Under the pieces are notes generated by a model. That model was not told the DNA's origin, did not search any database, and worked only from the letters and a program-made list of their open reading frames with translations. Below, one piece after another: positions 34,490 through 43,064 of a stretch of DNA of 64,000 bases. Numbering within the stretch: the stretch's first letter is position 1; each line of letters starts with the position of its first letter. The translations under genes and the position numbers were made by a program. This DNA is from Selenomonas sputigena_A (GTDB lineage: Bacteria; Bacillota; Negativicutes; Selenomonadales; Selenomonadaceae): the NCBI RefSeq assembly GCF_051603425.1, contig NZ_CP194411.1, positions 310,001-374,000 of the forward strand. Reading direction: 5' to 3'.

Positions 34490-34899
34490 CCGTTCCACAT
34501 CCCTTCCGATTCCGTGTAGCGCACCTTCTGGGTGAGCCAAAGTTCGAGGTTTTCGAGCGACATCTCACCTGCCGCCACATTGACGATGACCTCCTCGAGC
34601 ACCTTGTCCTCCTCCGGCAGCGTACAGCCATTGACTTCAAGAAATACCATCATCGAATGGAGCGCCGTCCGCTTGTTGCCGTCAAAAAACGGGTGGTTCT
34701 TCGCCAACCCATAGCAGAGACGCGCCGCCTTCTCCTCCAATGTCGGATAAAGCTCCACGCCGCCGAAGCTCTGGAACGGAGCGTTGACCGCCGAGGCTAA
34801 GAGCCCCATGTCGCGCACGCCCTTTTCCATACAGGAAGAGCGCTCCATTTCCTCATGGAAATAAAGCACATCCTCCACAACCAACTGAATCTTGCTCAT
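34486..34899 (-). CDS. doc: Doc-type (death-on-curing) Fic-fold toxin
   Basis: The 137-residue protein has the Doc form of the Fic motif, 'NHPFFDGNKRTAL' near residues 67-79, with the catalytic His, Phe, Asp, Asn-Lys-Arg pattern intact, and 'GVRDMGLLASAVNAPFQ' upstream that is usual for Doc. Doc kinases phosphorylate elongation factor Tu and stop translation. A 48-codon antitoxin-like gene precedes it with an ATGA overlap, and the dehydrogenase gene follows with another ATGA overlap. Being locked into an operon with metabolic genes on the far side is unusual for a toxin-antitoxin pair. Confidence 0.9.
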   Translation of the reverse strand: MSKIQLVVEDVLYFHEEMERSSCMEKGVRDMGLLASAVNAPFQSFGGVELYPTLEEKAARLCYGLAKNHPFFDGNKRTALHSMMVFLEVNGCTLPEEDKVLEEVIVNVAAGEMSLENLELWLTQKVRYTESEGMWNG

Positions 34900-35042
34900 T
34901 TATCTTCCAACTCCTTGTAGAGCTTCGCATTTCTTTTCATCAGCTCTATTGAAGCCTGTCGGATTTTTTCCGCCGCCTCTTGGCTCGTCCGGCTCGTCAC
35001 AACATCTTCCTCTGGTCTTGCACTCGTCATTGGCTTATCCAT
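34896..35042 (-). CDS. Small antitoxin-like protein upstream of Doc
   Basis: A 48-residue frame with a strong ribosome site (GGAGG seven bases before ATG 35042) ends in ATGA overlap with doc. It has a polar start and a helix-rich second half ('SQEAAEKIRQASIELMKRN') without a Phd DNA-binding domain. Fic/Doc toxins are often silenced by short helical partners, so position and size support an antitoxin. I cannot assign a named family. A near-palindrome lies 41 bases upstream. Confidence 0.7.
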   Translation of the reverse strand: MDKPMTSARPEEDVVTSRTSQEAAEKIRQASIELMKRNAKLYKELEDK

Positions 35043-35082
35043 GGTTTTCCTCCCCGTGCCTCAGATATGCTTTCATCCTTCC

Positions 35083-35098
35083 GTATAGTATACCATAC
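35083..35098 (-). promoter_or_regulatory. Near-palindrome upstream of the antitoxin-doc operon
   Basis: Two 8-base half sites (GTATAGTA and TACCATAC) form a direct palindrome with one mismatch. It contains TATACT on the minus strand, a -10-like hexamer, so it could be the autoregulatory operator for the toxin-antitoxin pair. No good -35 is visible. Confidence 0.45.
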
Positions 35099-35206
35099 TT
35101 CGTCCAGTCCCGCGCTGAAAAAGTTTCATCCCCTCCCCTGCCTCCTGCACAAGAAAACGGCAGGATTTTACAGCTAAAACCACCGCCATTCATGGATAAA
35201 AAGTCC

Positions 35207-35235
35207 TTGATTCTTTTATTTTCTTTTGCTATAAT
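35207..35235 (+). promoter_or_regulatory. Sigma-70-like promoter of the flagellin gene
   Basis: TTGATT (35207-35212) and TATAAT (35230-35235) are separated by exactly 17 bases within an AT-rich stretch about 70 bases before the flagellin start. This is a housekeeping-type promoter; no sigma-28 (TAAA-N15-GCCGATAA) element is obvious, which is unexpected for a flagellin. Confidence 0.7.
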
Positions 35236-35304
35236 AAGGACATAAAGATGAAAACATCGGCCATACTTCTATGGCATCTGCCTGATCGAAAGGATGTGCA
35301 TTTT

Positions 35305-36129
35305 ATGGGCATTTCTATTGGAAACAACCCCATCTCGTATTCGACAATGAACCGCATCAACCATGTATCGAACCATCTCTCGCGTCAGCTTTCGACCGGC
35401 ACGAAAAATCCTTCTGCCGTATTCGATCCTTCCGCCTATTCGATTGATATCCGCATGAATTCCAACATCGGAGCCATCAGCCAGTCCAATGCCAACACGC
35501 AGCAGACGAACGCCATGCTCCGGACGGCAGAAGGCGGCGTCAGCTCCTCCGTCGAAGTGCTCGGCAACCTCCAGCAGATGCTGCTCAATGCCGCAAACGG
35601 TACCAACAGCGACTCCGACCGCCGCGACCTCGGCAAGATGGTGGATGCGGCCATCGCTACCCTGAACGACAACGCCGGCATCCAGTACAACGGCATGAAC
35701 CTCCTCGACGGCTCCAAGTCCGTCAACGTCGCCTCGCTCGACGGCTCCGACAACATCACGAACCTCAGCGACATGCGTTCGACGGCGCTCGGTCTGACCG
35801 ATGCAAGCGGCAAATCCACGCTGAACCTCGGCACGGACGCAGGCATTGCCGATGCTCTTGACAAAGTCACAACAGCGCTCAACAAGACGCTCGACCAGGC
35901 CACGACCATCGGAGCGGCACAGCAGCGTCTCAACTATCAGTCCGCCAACTACGTCACACAGGAAGAAAACCTCATGGCCGCCTCCGCGACGAACAACGGC
36001 ACGGACATGGCCAAAGCTGCCACTGAATTCAAGCAGAACGAACTCCAGCAGCGCCTCTTTCTCTTCGCACAAAAAGCCCAGATGGGCACCATGGCCTCCC
36101 ACTATTCCGCACTGGCACTCCTGCGGTAA
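35305..36129 (+). CDS. Flagellin-family protein, short form
   Basis: From ATG 35305 the product is 274 residues. The N-terminal D0/D1 region is recognisable ('MNRINHVSNHLSRQLSTGTK' near 14-33, 'TNAMLRTAEGGVSSSVEVL' near 71-89) and so is the C-terminal part ('AAQQRLNYQSANYVTQEENL', then 'GTDMAKAATEFKQNELQQRL'), with a short variable middle of about 80 residues. The usual DDPA signature is replaced by 'FDPSAYSI'. It ends 'HYSALALLR', close to but not the usual QxxxLxLL end. The protein may be a minor filament subunit or a flagellin-like paralogue. It stands alone without fliS or fliD, with its own promoter and a terminator behind it. Confidence 0.88.
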   Translation: MGISIGNNPISYSTMNRINHVSNHLSRQLSTGTKNPSAVFDPSAYSIDIRMNSNIGAISQSNANTQQTNAMLRTAEGGVSSSVEVLGNLQQMLLNAANGTNSDSDRRDLGKMVDAAIATLNDNAGIQYNGMNLLDGSKSVNVASLDGSDNITNLSDMRSTALGLTDASGKSTLNLGTDAGIADALDKVTTALNKTLDQATTIGAAQQRLNYQSANYVTQEENLMAASATNNGTDMAKAATEFKQNELQQRLFLFAQKAQMGTMASHYSALALLR

Positions 36130-36155
36130 GAGTCCACGGAAATATACGGACAAGC

Positions 36156-36190
36156 AAAAGGCTCCCGCTTTAATCGACGGGAGCCTTTTA
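36156..36190 (+). terminator. Terminator after flagellin (GGCTCCCG cassette, copy 1)
   Basis: An inverted repeat (AAAAGGCTCCCG / CGGGAGCCTTTT, 10-base loop) ends in TTTTATTTG. The same hairpin recurs at 55210 and 56238. Because it is A-rich on the other side it can work for both strands, ending the flagellin transcript and the convergent Rpn fragment. Confidence 0.8.
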
Positions 36191-36227
36191 TTTGTCCGCA
36201 TGATGAATTTCAGAACTACTGCAAAAA

Positions 36228-36479
36228 TCAAAGCAGTGCCTTGTACCGTCCCTGCTCCGACTTCGGGATGGCCAATGCATCCATCGCCTTCTCAGCCGTC
36301 CATTCCAAATTCTTCATGAGATTGCGTATGGAAAAGAGGCGTTCGCTTTCCCTGCCTTCTTCTCTACCTTCTTCTCTGCCGATTGCCTTCGCCTCGCTCG
36401 TAAGAGCTTCCATGGTCATGCCCATACTCGCAATTCCTTTCTCCTCCTGCTTAAAATATCTTGTTCGCTCCGCCAATAT
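36228..36479 (-). pseudogene. C-terminal fragment of an Rpn-family nuclease gene
   Basis: The last 84 or so codons match the C-terminus of the intact Rpn-family protein at 55.3-56.1 kb nearly word for word ('ERTRYFKQEEKGIASMGMTM', 'IPKSEQGRYKALL'), and the identity continues downstream through the terminator. Identity stops abruptly at 36479 after the ILAERT codons, where unrelated sequence begins, so the N-terminal catalytic domain is lost. The copy also has one fewer EEGR repeat than the intact gene. This is a deletion or recombination remnant. Confidence 0.85.
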
Positions 36480-36505
36480 CGGTTTTCTCTGTATCGATTT
36501 TAATT

Positions 36506-37209
36506 TCAAAGCAAACGATGCATCTTGCCAAGCGAAAGAACCTTCTCCATGGGAACCTTTGACAGTCTTGCTATGGTTTCCGTAGGCATCTTTTCCTTCA
36601 GCATCGATAAGACAAACTCCTGTCTCGCATTCTCTGCACCGCGCTCCAAGCCTTGTTCCAAGCCACGCTCCAAGCCTTGTTCCAAGCCACGCTCCAAGCC
36701 TTGCTCCATGGCAATTTCACGTTCTTCCTCCAGCTGCACGCGATGGGCGCGTTCGGGATCCCATTTGAAACTCACCATATCGAAAACCTCCTCGTGTTCA
36801 CGTTCTCTGAAATAATCTGTCAGATAATCCTGCTCGATGCAGTAACGAATCGCGGACATAACCGCCTGTTCCAGGCATTCCCCCTGCTCCATCAGCTTCC
36901 TTACCTGCGCTACAAAAACGCTGTAGCCCTTGAGTGAGCGGCATCGCTCGAGCAAACCCCGTCCCGGCGCGTCGTTGATATTGTATGCTTTGACCCTAAG
37001 CTCGAGATTTCCTGCTTCCTCCCCGAAGGCGTCCGACAGACGCATTTCCCATTCATCAGGCGCAGGATCGAGGCCGTTGTAGAGCACATAGAACTCCGGC
37101 GCCGGCAGGGCAATACGTCGCCGGCGATAAGGCACATCCTTATGGACAAGATTCTTATACAGGCGTGCCGCATACCAAAACATGAGCAGCGGCATGCTTT
37201 CATTGCCAC
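36506..37209 (-). pseudogene. N-terminally truncated Rpn/transposase-like protein fused to a comM breakpoint
   Basis: About 235 codons resemble the second half of Rpn-type PD-(D/E)XK nucleases: 'MPLLMFWYAARLYKNLV', 'LPAPEFYVLYNGLDPAPDEW', a helical middle and the C-terminal 'RQEFVLSMLKEKMPTETIARL'. The catalytic N-terminus is missing; the frame runs straight into comM sequence at about 37205, so the joint is illegitimate. The only start codon in frame (TTG 37225) lies within comM DNA. It is a different subfamily from the gene at 55.3 kb. A minisatellite encodes its charged spacer. Confidence 0.8.
36641..36709 (-). repeat. Coding minisatellite (ERGLEQGL units)
   Basis: About three tandem copies of a 24-base unit (GCTCCAAGCCTTGTTCCAAG plus four) encode alternating ERGLEQGL octapeptides in the Rpn-like fragment. 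Related EEGREEGR units occur in the other Rpn copies. Slippage in such charged linkers is common. Confidence 0.8.
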
Positions 37210-38244
37210 GACCAAAATGATACAAGAAGGAAACGTCAGCGTGGCATTGACACGCGCGACGGTCACAGCGCCGTCTTCCAGCGGCTGGCGCAGGACTTCG
37301 AGCGTCGACTTGCCAAACTCCGGCAGCTCGTCGAGAAACAGCACACCGTGATGCGAGAGCGTCACCTCGCCCGGACGCGGGATGCTGCCGCCGCCGATCA
37401 TCGCCACCGTCGACGTCGTATGATGCGGACTGCGAAACGGGCGCGCCTCCACAAGACCGCTGCCGTCCTTCAAAAGCCCCGCGATGCTGTAAATCTTCGT
37501 CACCTCAAGCGCCTCCTGCCGCGTCATCGGCGGCAGAATCGACGGCAAACGGCGCGCGAGCATCGTCTTGCCCGAGCCCGGCACGCCGACCATCAACAGG
37601 TTATGCCCGCCTGCCGCCGCGATCTCAAGCGCACGCTTGGCGAAGAACTGCCCCTGCACATCGGCAAAGTCATCCGAAGACACTTCTGTATCACACGACG
37701 CAGCAGGCATCACTTCCAACGGCAGCAGCTCCGCCTTGCCCAAGAGAAAATCATACAGCTCGCGCAAGCTTTTCGGCGCATACACGCGGATGCCATCGAC
37801 GAGCAATGCCTCACTGCCGTTGCCCGGCGCAACGAAGATTTCCTTGAAACCATGCTCTTTCGCCCCGACCGTCATGGACAATACGCCGCGCACACTCCGA
37901 AGCTCCCCCTCCAAAGAAAGCTCTGCTGCAAACAAGGCGTGCTCGATGCGCTCTGTCGGAATCAGCCCATACGCCGCCAAAAGCCCGACGGCGATGGGCA
38001 AATCAAGCCCCGAACTGTCCTTTCGTATGTCCGCAGGTGCAAGATTGATCGTCACCCGCGCAGGCTTAAGCTTCACGCCCGTATTCTTGATCGCCGTGCG
38101 CACGCGCTCACGCGACTCCTTCACCGCCGTATCGAGAAGCCCAACGATGTCGAACGCAGGAAATCCATAAGAAACATCGACCTCGACGTCGATGATCCTC
38201 CCATCGACCCCAAAAGTCACCGCACCATACGATTTAGCAAACAC
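37199..38244 (-). pseudogene. comM: comM (YifB, Mg-chelatase-like AAA+) truncated after about 345 codons, copy 1
   Basis: The frame starts at GTG 38244 with an AGAGG ribosome site and encodes the ComM N-terminal Lon-like domain ('FAKSYGAVTFGVDGRIIDVE') and the Walker A AAA+ part ('LMVGVPGSGKTMLARRLP' near 215) through the Walker B region 'HGVLFLDELPEF' near 300. It breaks after 'IILVVAM' at 37199, where ComM should continue into the Pro-Cys-Pro-Cys zinc segment. Full-length ComM is about 505 residues; roughly 160 are missing. ComM is a branch-migration helicase for natural transformation in Gram-negatives. The open frame continues into unrelated sequence to 36910. The same breakpoint occurs in copy 2. 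Confidence 0.88.
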
Positions 38245-38374
38245 ATTGCCACACCTCTTTTATTGGAATGGTCTTTCTTATTTGCTATTTTTCTCCATTT
38301 ATGAAATGTATTCCTGCTTTTGATGGAAAATTGCGGCGAATACCAAAATCCCACTTCTGATTCTGCAAATATGG

Positions 38375-38536
38375 CTAAGCGAGATGGACTGTCCCCCGCT
38401 CCTTCGACTCCTTCAGCGACGTATCGGGAAGCCCCACCAGCTCAAAGCCCGGCAGCCCCGGCGACACATCCACCTCAACGTCGATAATCCGTCCGTCAAT
38501 CCCGAGGGTCGTCGCACCATAGATCTTTGCAAGCAA
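38375..38536 (-). pseudogene. comM N-terminal fragment (53 codons), copy 1
   Basis: TTG 38536 with AGGAGG eight bases upstream begins a second, more canonical ComM N-terminus ('YGATTLGIDGRIIDVEVDV', 'GLPGFELVGLPDTSLKESKER') that is cut after about 48 codons and stops at 38375 following the out-of-family tail GTVHLA. It is not the start of the adjacent comM piece, which has its own. So each repeat unit carries two broken comM 5' ends from different comM lineages. Confidence 0.8.
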
Positions 38537-38616
38537 CGGTCTTCCCTCCTACGTTTCAAATATAAGAAAGTTATAACACAAGAGACGGGAAGATGGCTAA
38601 TGATTCTTTGTGAAAG

Positions 38617-38660
38617 AAAAGAGATTCCAAACGCTGGGTAGGGCGAGTGGAATCTCTTTT
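38617..38660. terminator. Bidirectional terminator between comM repeat 1 and the HNH gene
   Basis: A perfect 13-base stem (AAAAGAGATTCCA / TGGAATCTCTTTT) with an 18-base loop lies between the end of repeat 1 and the HNH gene. A-rich and T-rich flanks allow use from both strands. Confidence 0.75.
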
Positions 38661-38669
38661 GTGTAGATT

Positions 38670-38686
38670 TTTAGGAATCACTGATA
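38670..38686 (+). repeat. Solo copy of the other MITE terminal repeat
   Basis: Seventeen bases (TTTAGGAATCACTGATA) are identical to the left end of the MITE-like element at 54509. They lie directly after the bidirectional terminator, before the HNH gene. Confidence 0.55.
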
Positions 38687-38817
38687 CCGATTCTCTGCTA
38701 TAAACTCAATCTTTTTTGCACTACAAATGCCCCCTCTTCTAAGAACAACATCCTGTATCCAATATCATTTCTTAACAGAATAAAAGTGCTACATCAATCT
38801 GTTGCGCTAATTATATG

Positions 38818-40014
38818 TCAGTTATTCGCCAATTGAGTAATCGTATAACCTTTTAAGAGAACTAAATCCCCACCATTTGTCTTTATATAATATAAATCTT
38901 TTTTCAAGGTAATTTTTGTTTTTATGATATTCCTCATATTTCCTAAATCTCTAACCTTAATATGTTTACCTGATAGCTTTGAAATATCGCATACGGCTTT
39001 ATTTCCACTTTTATAGAAAAGTGGGATAGCGCCATTAAAGTATCTGCTATAATCCAAAATTTCTTCCATCTTTCTTGTGTATAATTTAATCTCAGGGCTT
39101 GAATAGCTATCTTTCACATAATCAGCAATTGTAGTTTTATAAAATTTTCTATTTTCTGTATCATTGATTCCGATTATAATATCACCATTTATATCATACG
39201 TTGTATTTGATAACCACACACCTATATAGAGCGAATTGAATAGATTTACATAACATTGTAGCCCCACATTTTCTACACTGATTAACATTAAATAGTGATT
39301 TTTTTCATTGAAATTATTAAGAAAGTCCATACATCGTATAGAATCCCTATTCAAACCAGATCCAATAAATCTAGTGCATTCTTCGATGATATTAATTTTT
39401 CCGCACTGAAGAATTTTCGATATCATTTTGGCATCTGTGTCATTGACATATTCCGGCAATACATCTGTTGCAAATTCATAAGCAATTTTAAGTATACCCA
39501 GCTTAAATTTTTTTGTATCAATTTTCCACTTATACTCAATATAAGGGGAATATTCTTGCGTTTTTTGAGATATTTTTATATCTTTCTTTTGTACTTTATT
39601 ATCACGAGAAAATCGCTCTATAATTTTTTCTAGGTTTTTATCATCTTTTTTATCTATAATGAGAGTATATTTATTCTCGTCCGTCTTTTTAGGACCATAT
39701 GGGATTAAATGGAAATCCAACGCTCCGTCTTTATCAAAGAACGTACGTACCTTCATCCCATCAGAGTCTTTTATTTCTCCTATATCCCTAAAAGGGTTTG
39801 GTAAATATCCTTTTTTTCCTTTCAATCCATTCAGAAATCGACATAATTCAACAATTTTATGTGAAATCAAATTACAATCTACAGTTTCTCCCAAATGCTT
39901 ATTACAGTCATTGCAAATAGTATATATATGGTAATAACCACCCATACTTTCTGGAATTACATGCTCATCTGACATTTTTTCAAACATTTTACGACAAATA
40001 ATACATTTTTTCAT
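38818..40014 (-). CDS. HNH-domain protein with zinc-finger cysteines, AT-rich
   Basis: From ATG 40014 (GGGAG eight bases upstream) the product is 398 residues. Residues 1-50 contain an HNH_5-type module: CIIC, then 'SDEHVIPESMGGYYHI' carrying the His-Val-Ile-Pro signature, then 'CNDCNKHLGETVD'. The remaining 350 residues are Lys/Asn/Ile-rich and not recognised. HNH modules cut DNA or RNA; similar proteins with long unique C-termini occur in defence islands, so nuclease-based phage defence is plausible but unproved. Base composition is far more AT-rich than the flanking core genes, a sign of recent transfer. Confidence 0.75.
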   Translation of the reverse strand: MKKCIICRKMFEKMSDEHVIPESMGGYYHIYTICNDCNKHLGETVDCNLISHKIVELCRFLNGLKGKKGYLPNPFRDIGEIKDSDGMKVRTFFDKDGALDFHLIPYGPKKTDENKYTLIIDKKDDKNLEKIIERFSRDNKVQKKDIKISQKTQEYSPYIEYKWKIDTKKFKLGILKIAYEFATDVLPEYVNDTDAKMISKILQCGKINIIEECTRFIGSGLNRDSIRCMDFLNNFNEKNHYLMLISVENVGLQCYVNLFNSLYIGVWLSNTTYDINGDIIIGINDTENRKFYKTTIADYVKDSYSSPEIKLYTRKMEEILDYSRYFNGAIPLFYKSGNKAVCDISKLSGKHIKVRDLGNMRNIIKTKITLKKDLYYIKTNGGDLVLLKGYTITQLANN

Positions 40015-40115
40015 TGTTTTCACTCCCGAAAGAACATCTCTCCCTCTCTCTACACATTTTATCTTTTCTTTAGTATAGCATGGAAATAATATTTTTGCAC
40101 AAAATTTTCAAACTA

Positions 40116-41546
40116 CTACTTCACACCAATCTCAATCCCGCCCTTGAAAACAACGACCACCTGCCCATCCCCTTTGACCACAATGTAATCAAGCAGACCT
40201 CCCCATAGCTCTTCGTCAAACTCAATCTGTTCCTCGTTGATACCACATACCACTTGAATCATGGCCTCCAAGGTTTTTCTCTTGCTCTCCCTCGCGGCAA
40301 TTTGCTCGTCCAACTGCTCCAAATGTCCCTGCTTGTCCAGATAGCGTGCGCGAATCTCATTTTCCTGTTTCAGATATACCGTCTGATCCTGTGCCACCCG
40401 TGCGTTCTCACGAATCAGCGTTTCAAGCCGTTCTGCCAAAACAACAAGCTCCTGCTCTACTCTACCGTGTTTCTCCATCAGCTCCTCTGTCTGGCAAACA
40501 CTGTCAATCAGCTCCGTGAGTTCCGCAATCACGTTCTCTTTGACTTCCACCAAGGAGCCCAGAGCCTTGACGAAAATCTCTTTGATTTCCTCTTCCGTCA
40601 GATGCCTTGTACTGCACGGTTTTCCTTTGTGGGCATATTTCTTGTTGCAGCGGTAGATGACTCTGCGGTACTTGTCCGTCGAGTGCCACACCTTCGCCCC
40701 GTACCAACCGTCGCAACATCCGCATTTGATTTTGTTCGCGAAGATACTCACACCGCTGTGCTTACTGCCGTTTTCCCGCGCCTTAATTTCTGTCTGCACA
40801 AAGTCGAATAAGTCCGGCGGGATAATTGGCTCGTGGTGCTCCTCCACATAATACTGCGGAATCTCACCCGTATTCTTCCGCCGCGTCTTATCGAGGAAGT
40901 CTGCCGTATACTCTTTCTGGATCAGTGCATCGCCACGGTACTTCTCGTTGGTAAGAATGGAACGTACCGTAGAAATGTACCACTTGTCCTTTCCCGACGG
41001 GGATTTGATACCGCGCTTCTCCAATTCCTTGGTGATGGCATAGAAGGATCGACCTCCAACGAATAGTTTGTAGATGAGCTTCACCACTTTCGTCTGCTCC
41101 TCGTTGATTTTGAAGTCCTTGTCATAGCCGAGAAAGGCACTGTAGCCCACACTGGTCTTACCCTCGGCGAACTGCTTGCGTTTGCCCCATGTGGTGTTCT
41201 CCGAGATGCTGCGGCTCTCCTCCTGCGCTAGGCTGGACATAATCGTGATAAGGAGCTCAATCTTTCCTGCAAGGGCATCTTCGATCATCTGGTTGAAACC
41301 GTCGCGCTTCTTGGTGTTGGTGCCGCTAATCCCTTCGTCCGAATACATGCCGACGAAATCCCAGTCTGCACGGCTCTCGATGTAGTTCTTGTAATGCGCC
41401 ATCTGCATTTCGTAACTGGAAGCCTGTTCTTCATGATCGGTCGAAACTCTGGCATACCCTGCCGTTCTGCGTCGCCTTGGTTCTGCCATAACTTCTGACC
41501 GAAAGATTTTAGGGCTTGCAGGGATGACTCTCACTGTCTTTGCCAT
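40116..41546 (-). CDS. Large serine recombinase with an internal deletion of the catalytic arginine segment (A)
   Basis: The 476-residue protein has the resolvase N-terminus 'GYARVSTDHEEQ' (catalytic Ser near 35), a recombinase domain ('YKGD'-like 'NEKYRGDALIQKEY'), a zinc ribbon ('IKCGCCDGWYG') and a coiled coil ending 'VVVFKGGIEIGVK'. Near residue 94 the sequence passes directly from 'AGKIEL' to 'LITIMSSLAQEESRS'. In relatives, including the neighbour B, about 45 residues with 'SISRFARDTVD' lie between, supplying the two conserved active-site arginines. Their loss is in frame and the rest is open, so the protein may bind DNA but should not recombine it. The gene overlaps B by 16 bases. Confidence 0.85.
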   Translation of the reverse strand: MAKTVRVIPASPKIFRSEVMAEPRRRRTAGYARVSTDHEEQASSYEMQMAHYKNYIESRADWDFVGMYSDEGISGTNTKKRDGFNQMIEDALAGKIELLITIMSSLAQEESRSISENTTWGKRKQFAEGKTSVGYSAFLGYDKDFKINEEQTKVVKLIYKLFVGGRSFYAITKELEKRGIKSPSGKDKWYISTVRSILTNEKYRGDALIQKEYTADFLDKTRRKNTGEIPQYYVEEHHEPIIPPDLFDFVQTEIKARENGSKHSGVSIFANKIKCGCCDGWYGAKVWHSTDKYRRVIYRCNKKYAHKGKPCSTRHLTEEEIKEIFVKALGSLVEVKENVIAELTELIDSVCQTEELMEKHGRVEQELVVLAERLETLIRENARVAQDQTVYLKQENEIRARYLDKQGHLEQLDEQIAARESKRKTLEAMIQVVCGINEEQIEFDEELWGGLLDYIVVKGDGQVVVVFKGGIEIGVK

Positions 41547-43030
41547 CGGTAGGCACCTCCCTCTTTCAAATGGAAAACAACTTCATCATCGGATATGACA
41601 ATCCGCTCGACATTCTGCACAATCTTGCCCTCGTAGCCATCACCGAACAAGGATTCTGCCGCTTGCTTTAGTTCGGATTCGGGCAGGCGCTTCAATCGGC
41701 ACTTTGTTCTCGGCTGACTGCAAGACCACACCTTTTTTGTCCCCTTCGTCCAAGTATCACGCTCACACTTGCTGCCGCAGGAGTCACAGTAGACTTTGTT
41801 CGTGAAGGGATTGCTGCCGCGCTGCCCGCTGTAGATTCGGGCAGTCTTTTTTATGCGACCATTGGTTAGTTCAAACTCTACGCAATCGCCGTGAATCACG
41901 ATTTTTGAGACTTTGCGTCTGAGTTCTGCAGTATCAAAATCATCCTTCTCCATGACAGTTCTGACCGCAGCCACAAGCTCCTCTTCCTTGATTGGACGAC
42001 TGTCGCAAGCTGCGCCCCCTTTTTTCTCACGCGTGTTGCATCCCCACCGTCTGTACTTCCCGGCGGTTCTTCTGCTGAAACCACCTCCGCAGCATCCGCA
42101 TTTCACCATTCCGGAAAACGGACGAAGAACAGGATTCCGATTCGCAGACCGTTCGGCTCTCCATTTCCGTATCTTCTGCGCCTTATCGAAGTCATCTCTG
42201 CTTATGAGCGGCTCGAACATCCCATCCACCAAATAGGTAGGTAACTCGCCTTTATTCCGTTTTCGACTGTGCCCCTCACTGATGTAGTTCTTCTGCAGTG
42301 CCATCGTGCCCGTGTAGGAGATGTTGGAGAGAATATCCTTTACCGTGGTCTGCTCGATGGATCTCCCCTGCCGTCCTGTGATTCCGTGCCCTGCGAGACT
42401 CTTTGCGATGGCATAGGCAGATTCCCCGGCAAGGTATCTACAGAAAATCTCCTTTACGACCTCACCCTCGGCAGGGATAATGCGGAACATCTCGCCCTCC
42501 CAAGTGTAACCGTAAGGTGCTTTATGTCCGTTCGGAATTCCTTCTGCGAATCGTCTCCGTATGCCCCATCGGATGTTGTCGCCAATGCTTCTGCTCTCTT
42601 CCTGCGCAAAGGATGCGAGCAGCGTCAAGAGGAGTTCCCCATCCTCCGACGTGGAATCAATGTTCTCGCGCTCGAAACGGACGGCGATCCCCTTCTCTTT
42701 CAAGCGTCGGACGGTATGAAGGCAATCTACAGTGTCACGGGCAAAGCGGCTGATGCTTTTGACGAGCACCAAATCAATCTTCCCGGTGTTGCAGTCCGCG
42801 ATCAGCCGCTTGAACTCCGTCCGATGCGCGGTACTTGTGCCTGTGATTCCTTCATCTGCGTACACACCTGCGTACTCCCATTCAGGATTCTTCTGGATGA
42901 GGGTGCTGTAGTAACTGACCTGCGCCGCAAGAGAGTGGTGAAGCGTATCCACAGAAACGCGGGCATATGCGGCTACACGCATTTTCGGGCGCATGACAGG
43001 AACGCTTCGTTCAATTCTTCGTATTTTCAT
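41531..43030 (-). CDS. Large serine recombinase, apparently intact (B)
   Basis: The 499-residue protein has 'VAAYARVSVDTLHHSL' with the catalytic Ser near 26, 'GVYADEGITGTSTAHRTEF' near 57-75, and the arginine helix 'VKSISRFARDTVDCLHTV' near 98-115, all intact. A recombinase domain ('ILSNISYTGTMALQKNY') and two zinc ribbons ('VKCGCCGGGF', 'VYCDSCGSKC') follow. Large serine recombinases integrate and excise mobile elements without a host factor. A small SHOCT-like gene precedes it and the defective recombinase A follows with 16 bases of overlap, an arrangement typical of recombinase sets in integrative elements. Its natural target is unknown; comM is a candidate. Confidence 0.9.
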   Translation of the reverse strand: MKIRRIERSVPVMRPKMRVAAYARVSVDTLHHSLAAQVSYYSTLIQKNPEWEYAGVYADEGITGTSTAHRTEFKRLIADCNTGKIDLVLVKSISRFARDTVDCLHTVRRLKEKGIAVRFERENIDSTSEDGELLLTLLASFAQEESRSIGDNIRWGIRRRFAEGIPNGHKAPYGYTWEGEMFRIIPAEGEVVKEIFCRYLAGESAYAIAKSLAGHGITGRQGRSIEQTTVKDILSNISYTGTMALQKNYISEGHSRKRNKGELPTYLVDGMFEPLISRDDFDKAQKIRKWRAERSANRNPVLRPFSGMVKCGCCGGGFSRRTAGKYRRWGCNTREKKGGAACDSRPIKEEELVAAVRTVMEKDDFDTAELRRKVSKIVIHGDCVEFELTNGRIKKTARIYSGQRGSNPFTNKVYCDSCGSKCERDTWTKGTKKVWSCSQPRTKCRLKRLPESELKQAAESLFGDGYEGKIVQNVERIVISDDEVVFHLKEGGAYRWQRQ

Positions 43031-43064
43031 CTCATCCGCTCCTTTCCATGCTCATATTCCCGTA

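Larger units (their letters stand above)
37199..38610 (-). repeat. 1.4-kb direct repeat unit, copy 1
   Basis: Bases 37199-38610 match 47277-48707 in the same orientation over their whole length with scattered mismatches and small indels, including both comM pieces, their ribosome sites and the gap between them. The left boundaries coincide exactly at TTCATTGCCACG. The pair brackets about 8.7 kb of accessory DNA. Confidence 0.9.

Noticed and set aside
35269..36231. A 320-codon minus-strand frame opposite the flagellin
   Set aside because: The flagellin has a promoter, ribosome site and family motifs on the plus strand; the opposite frame has none.
36641..36709. Tandem repeats considered as a CRISPR array
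   Set aside because: Units are contiguous without spacers and encode a charged peptide linker in frame.
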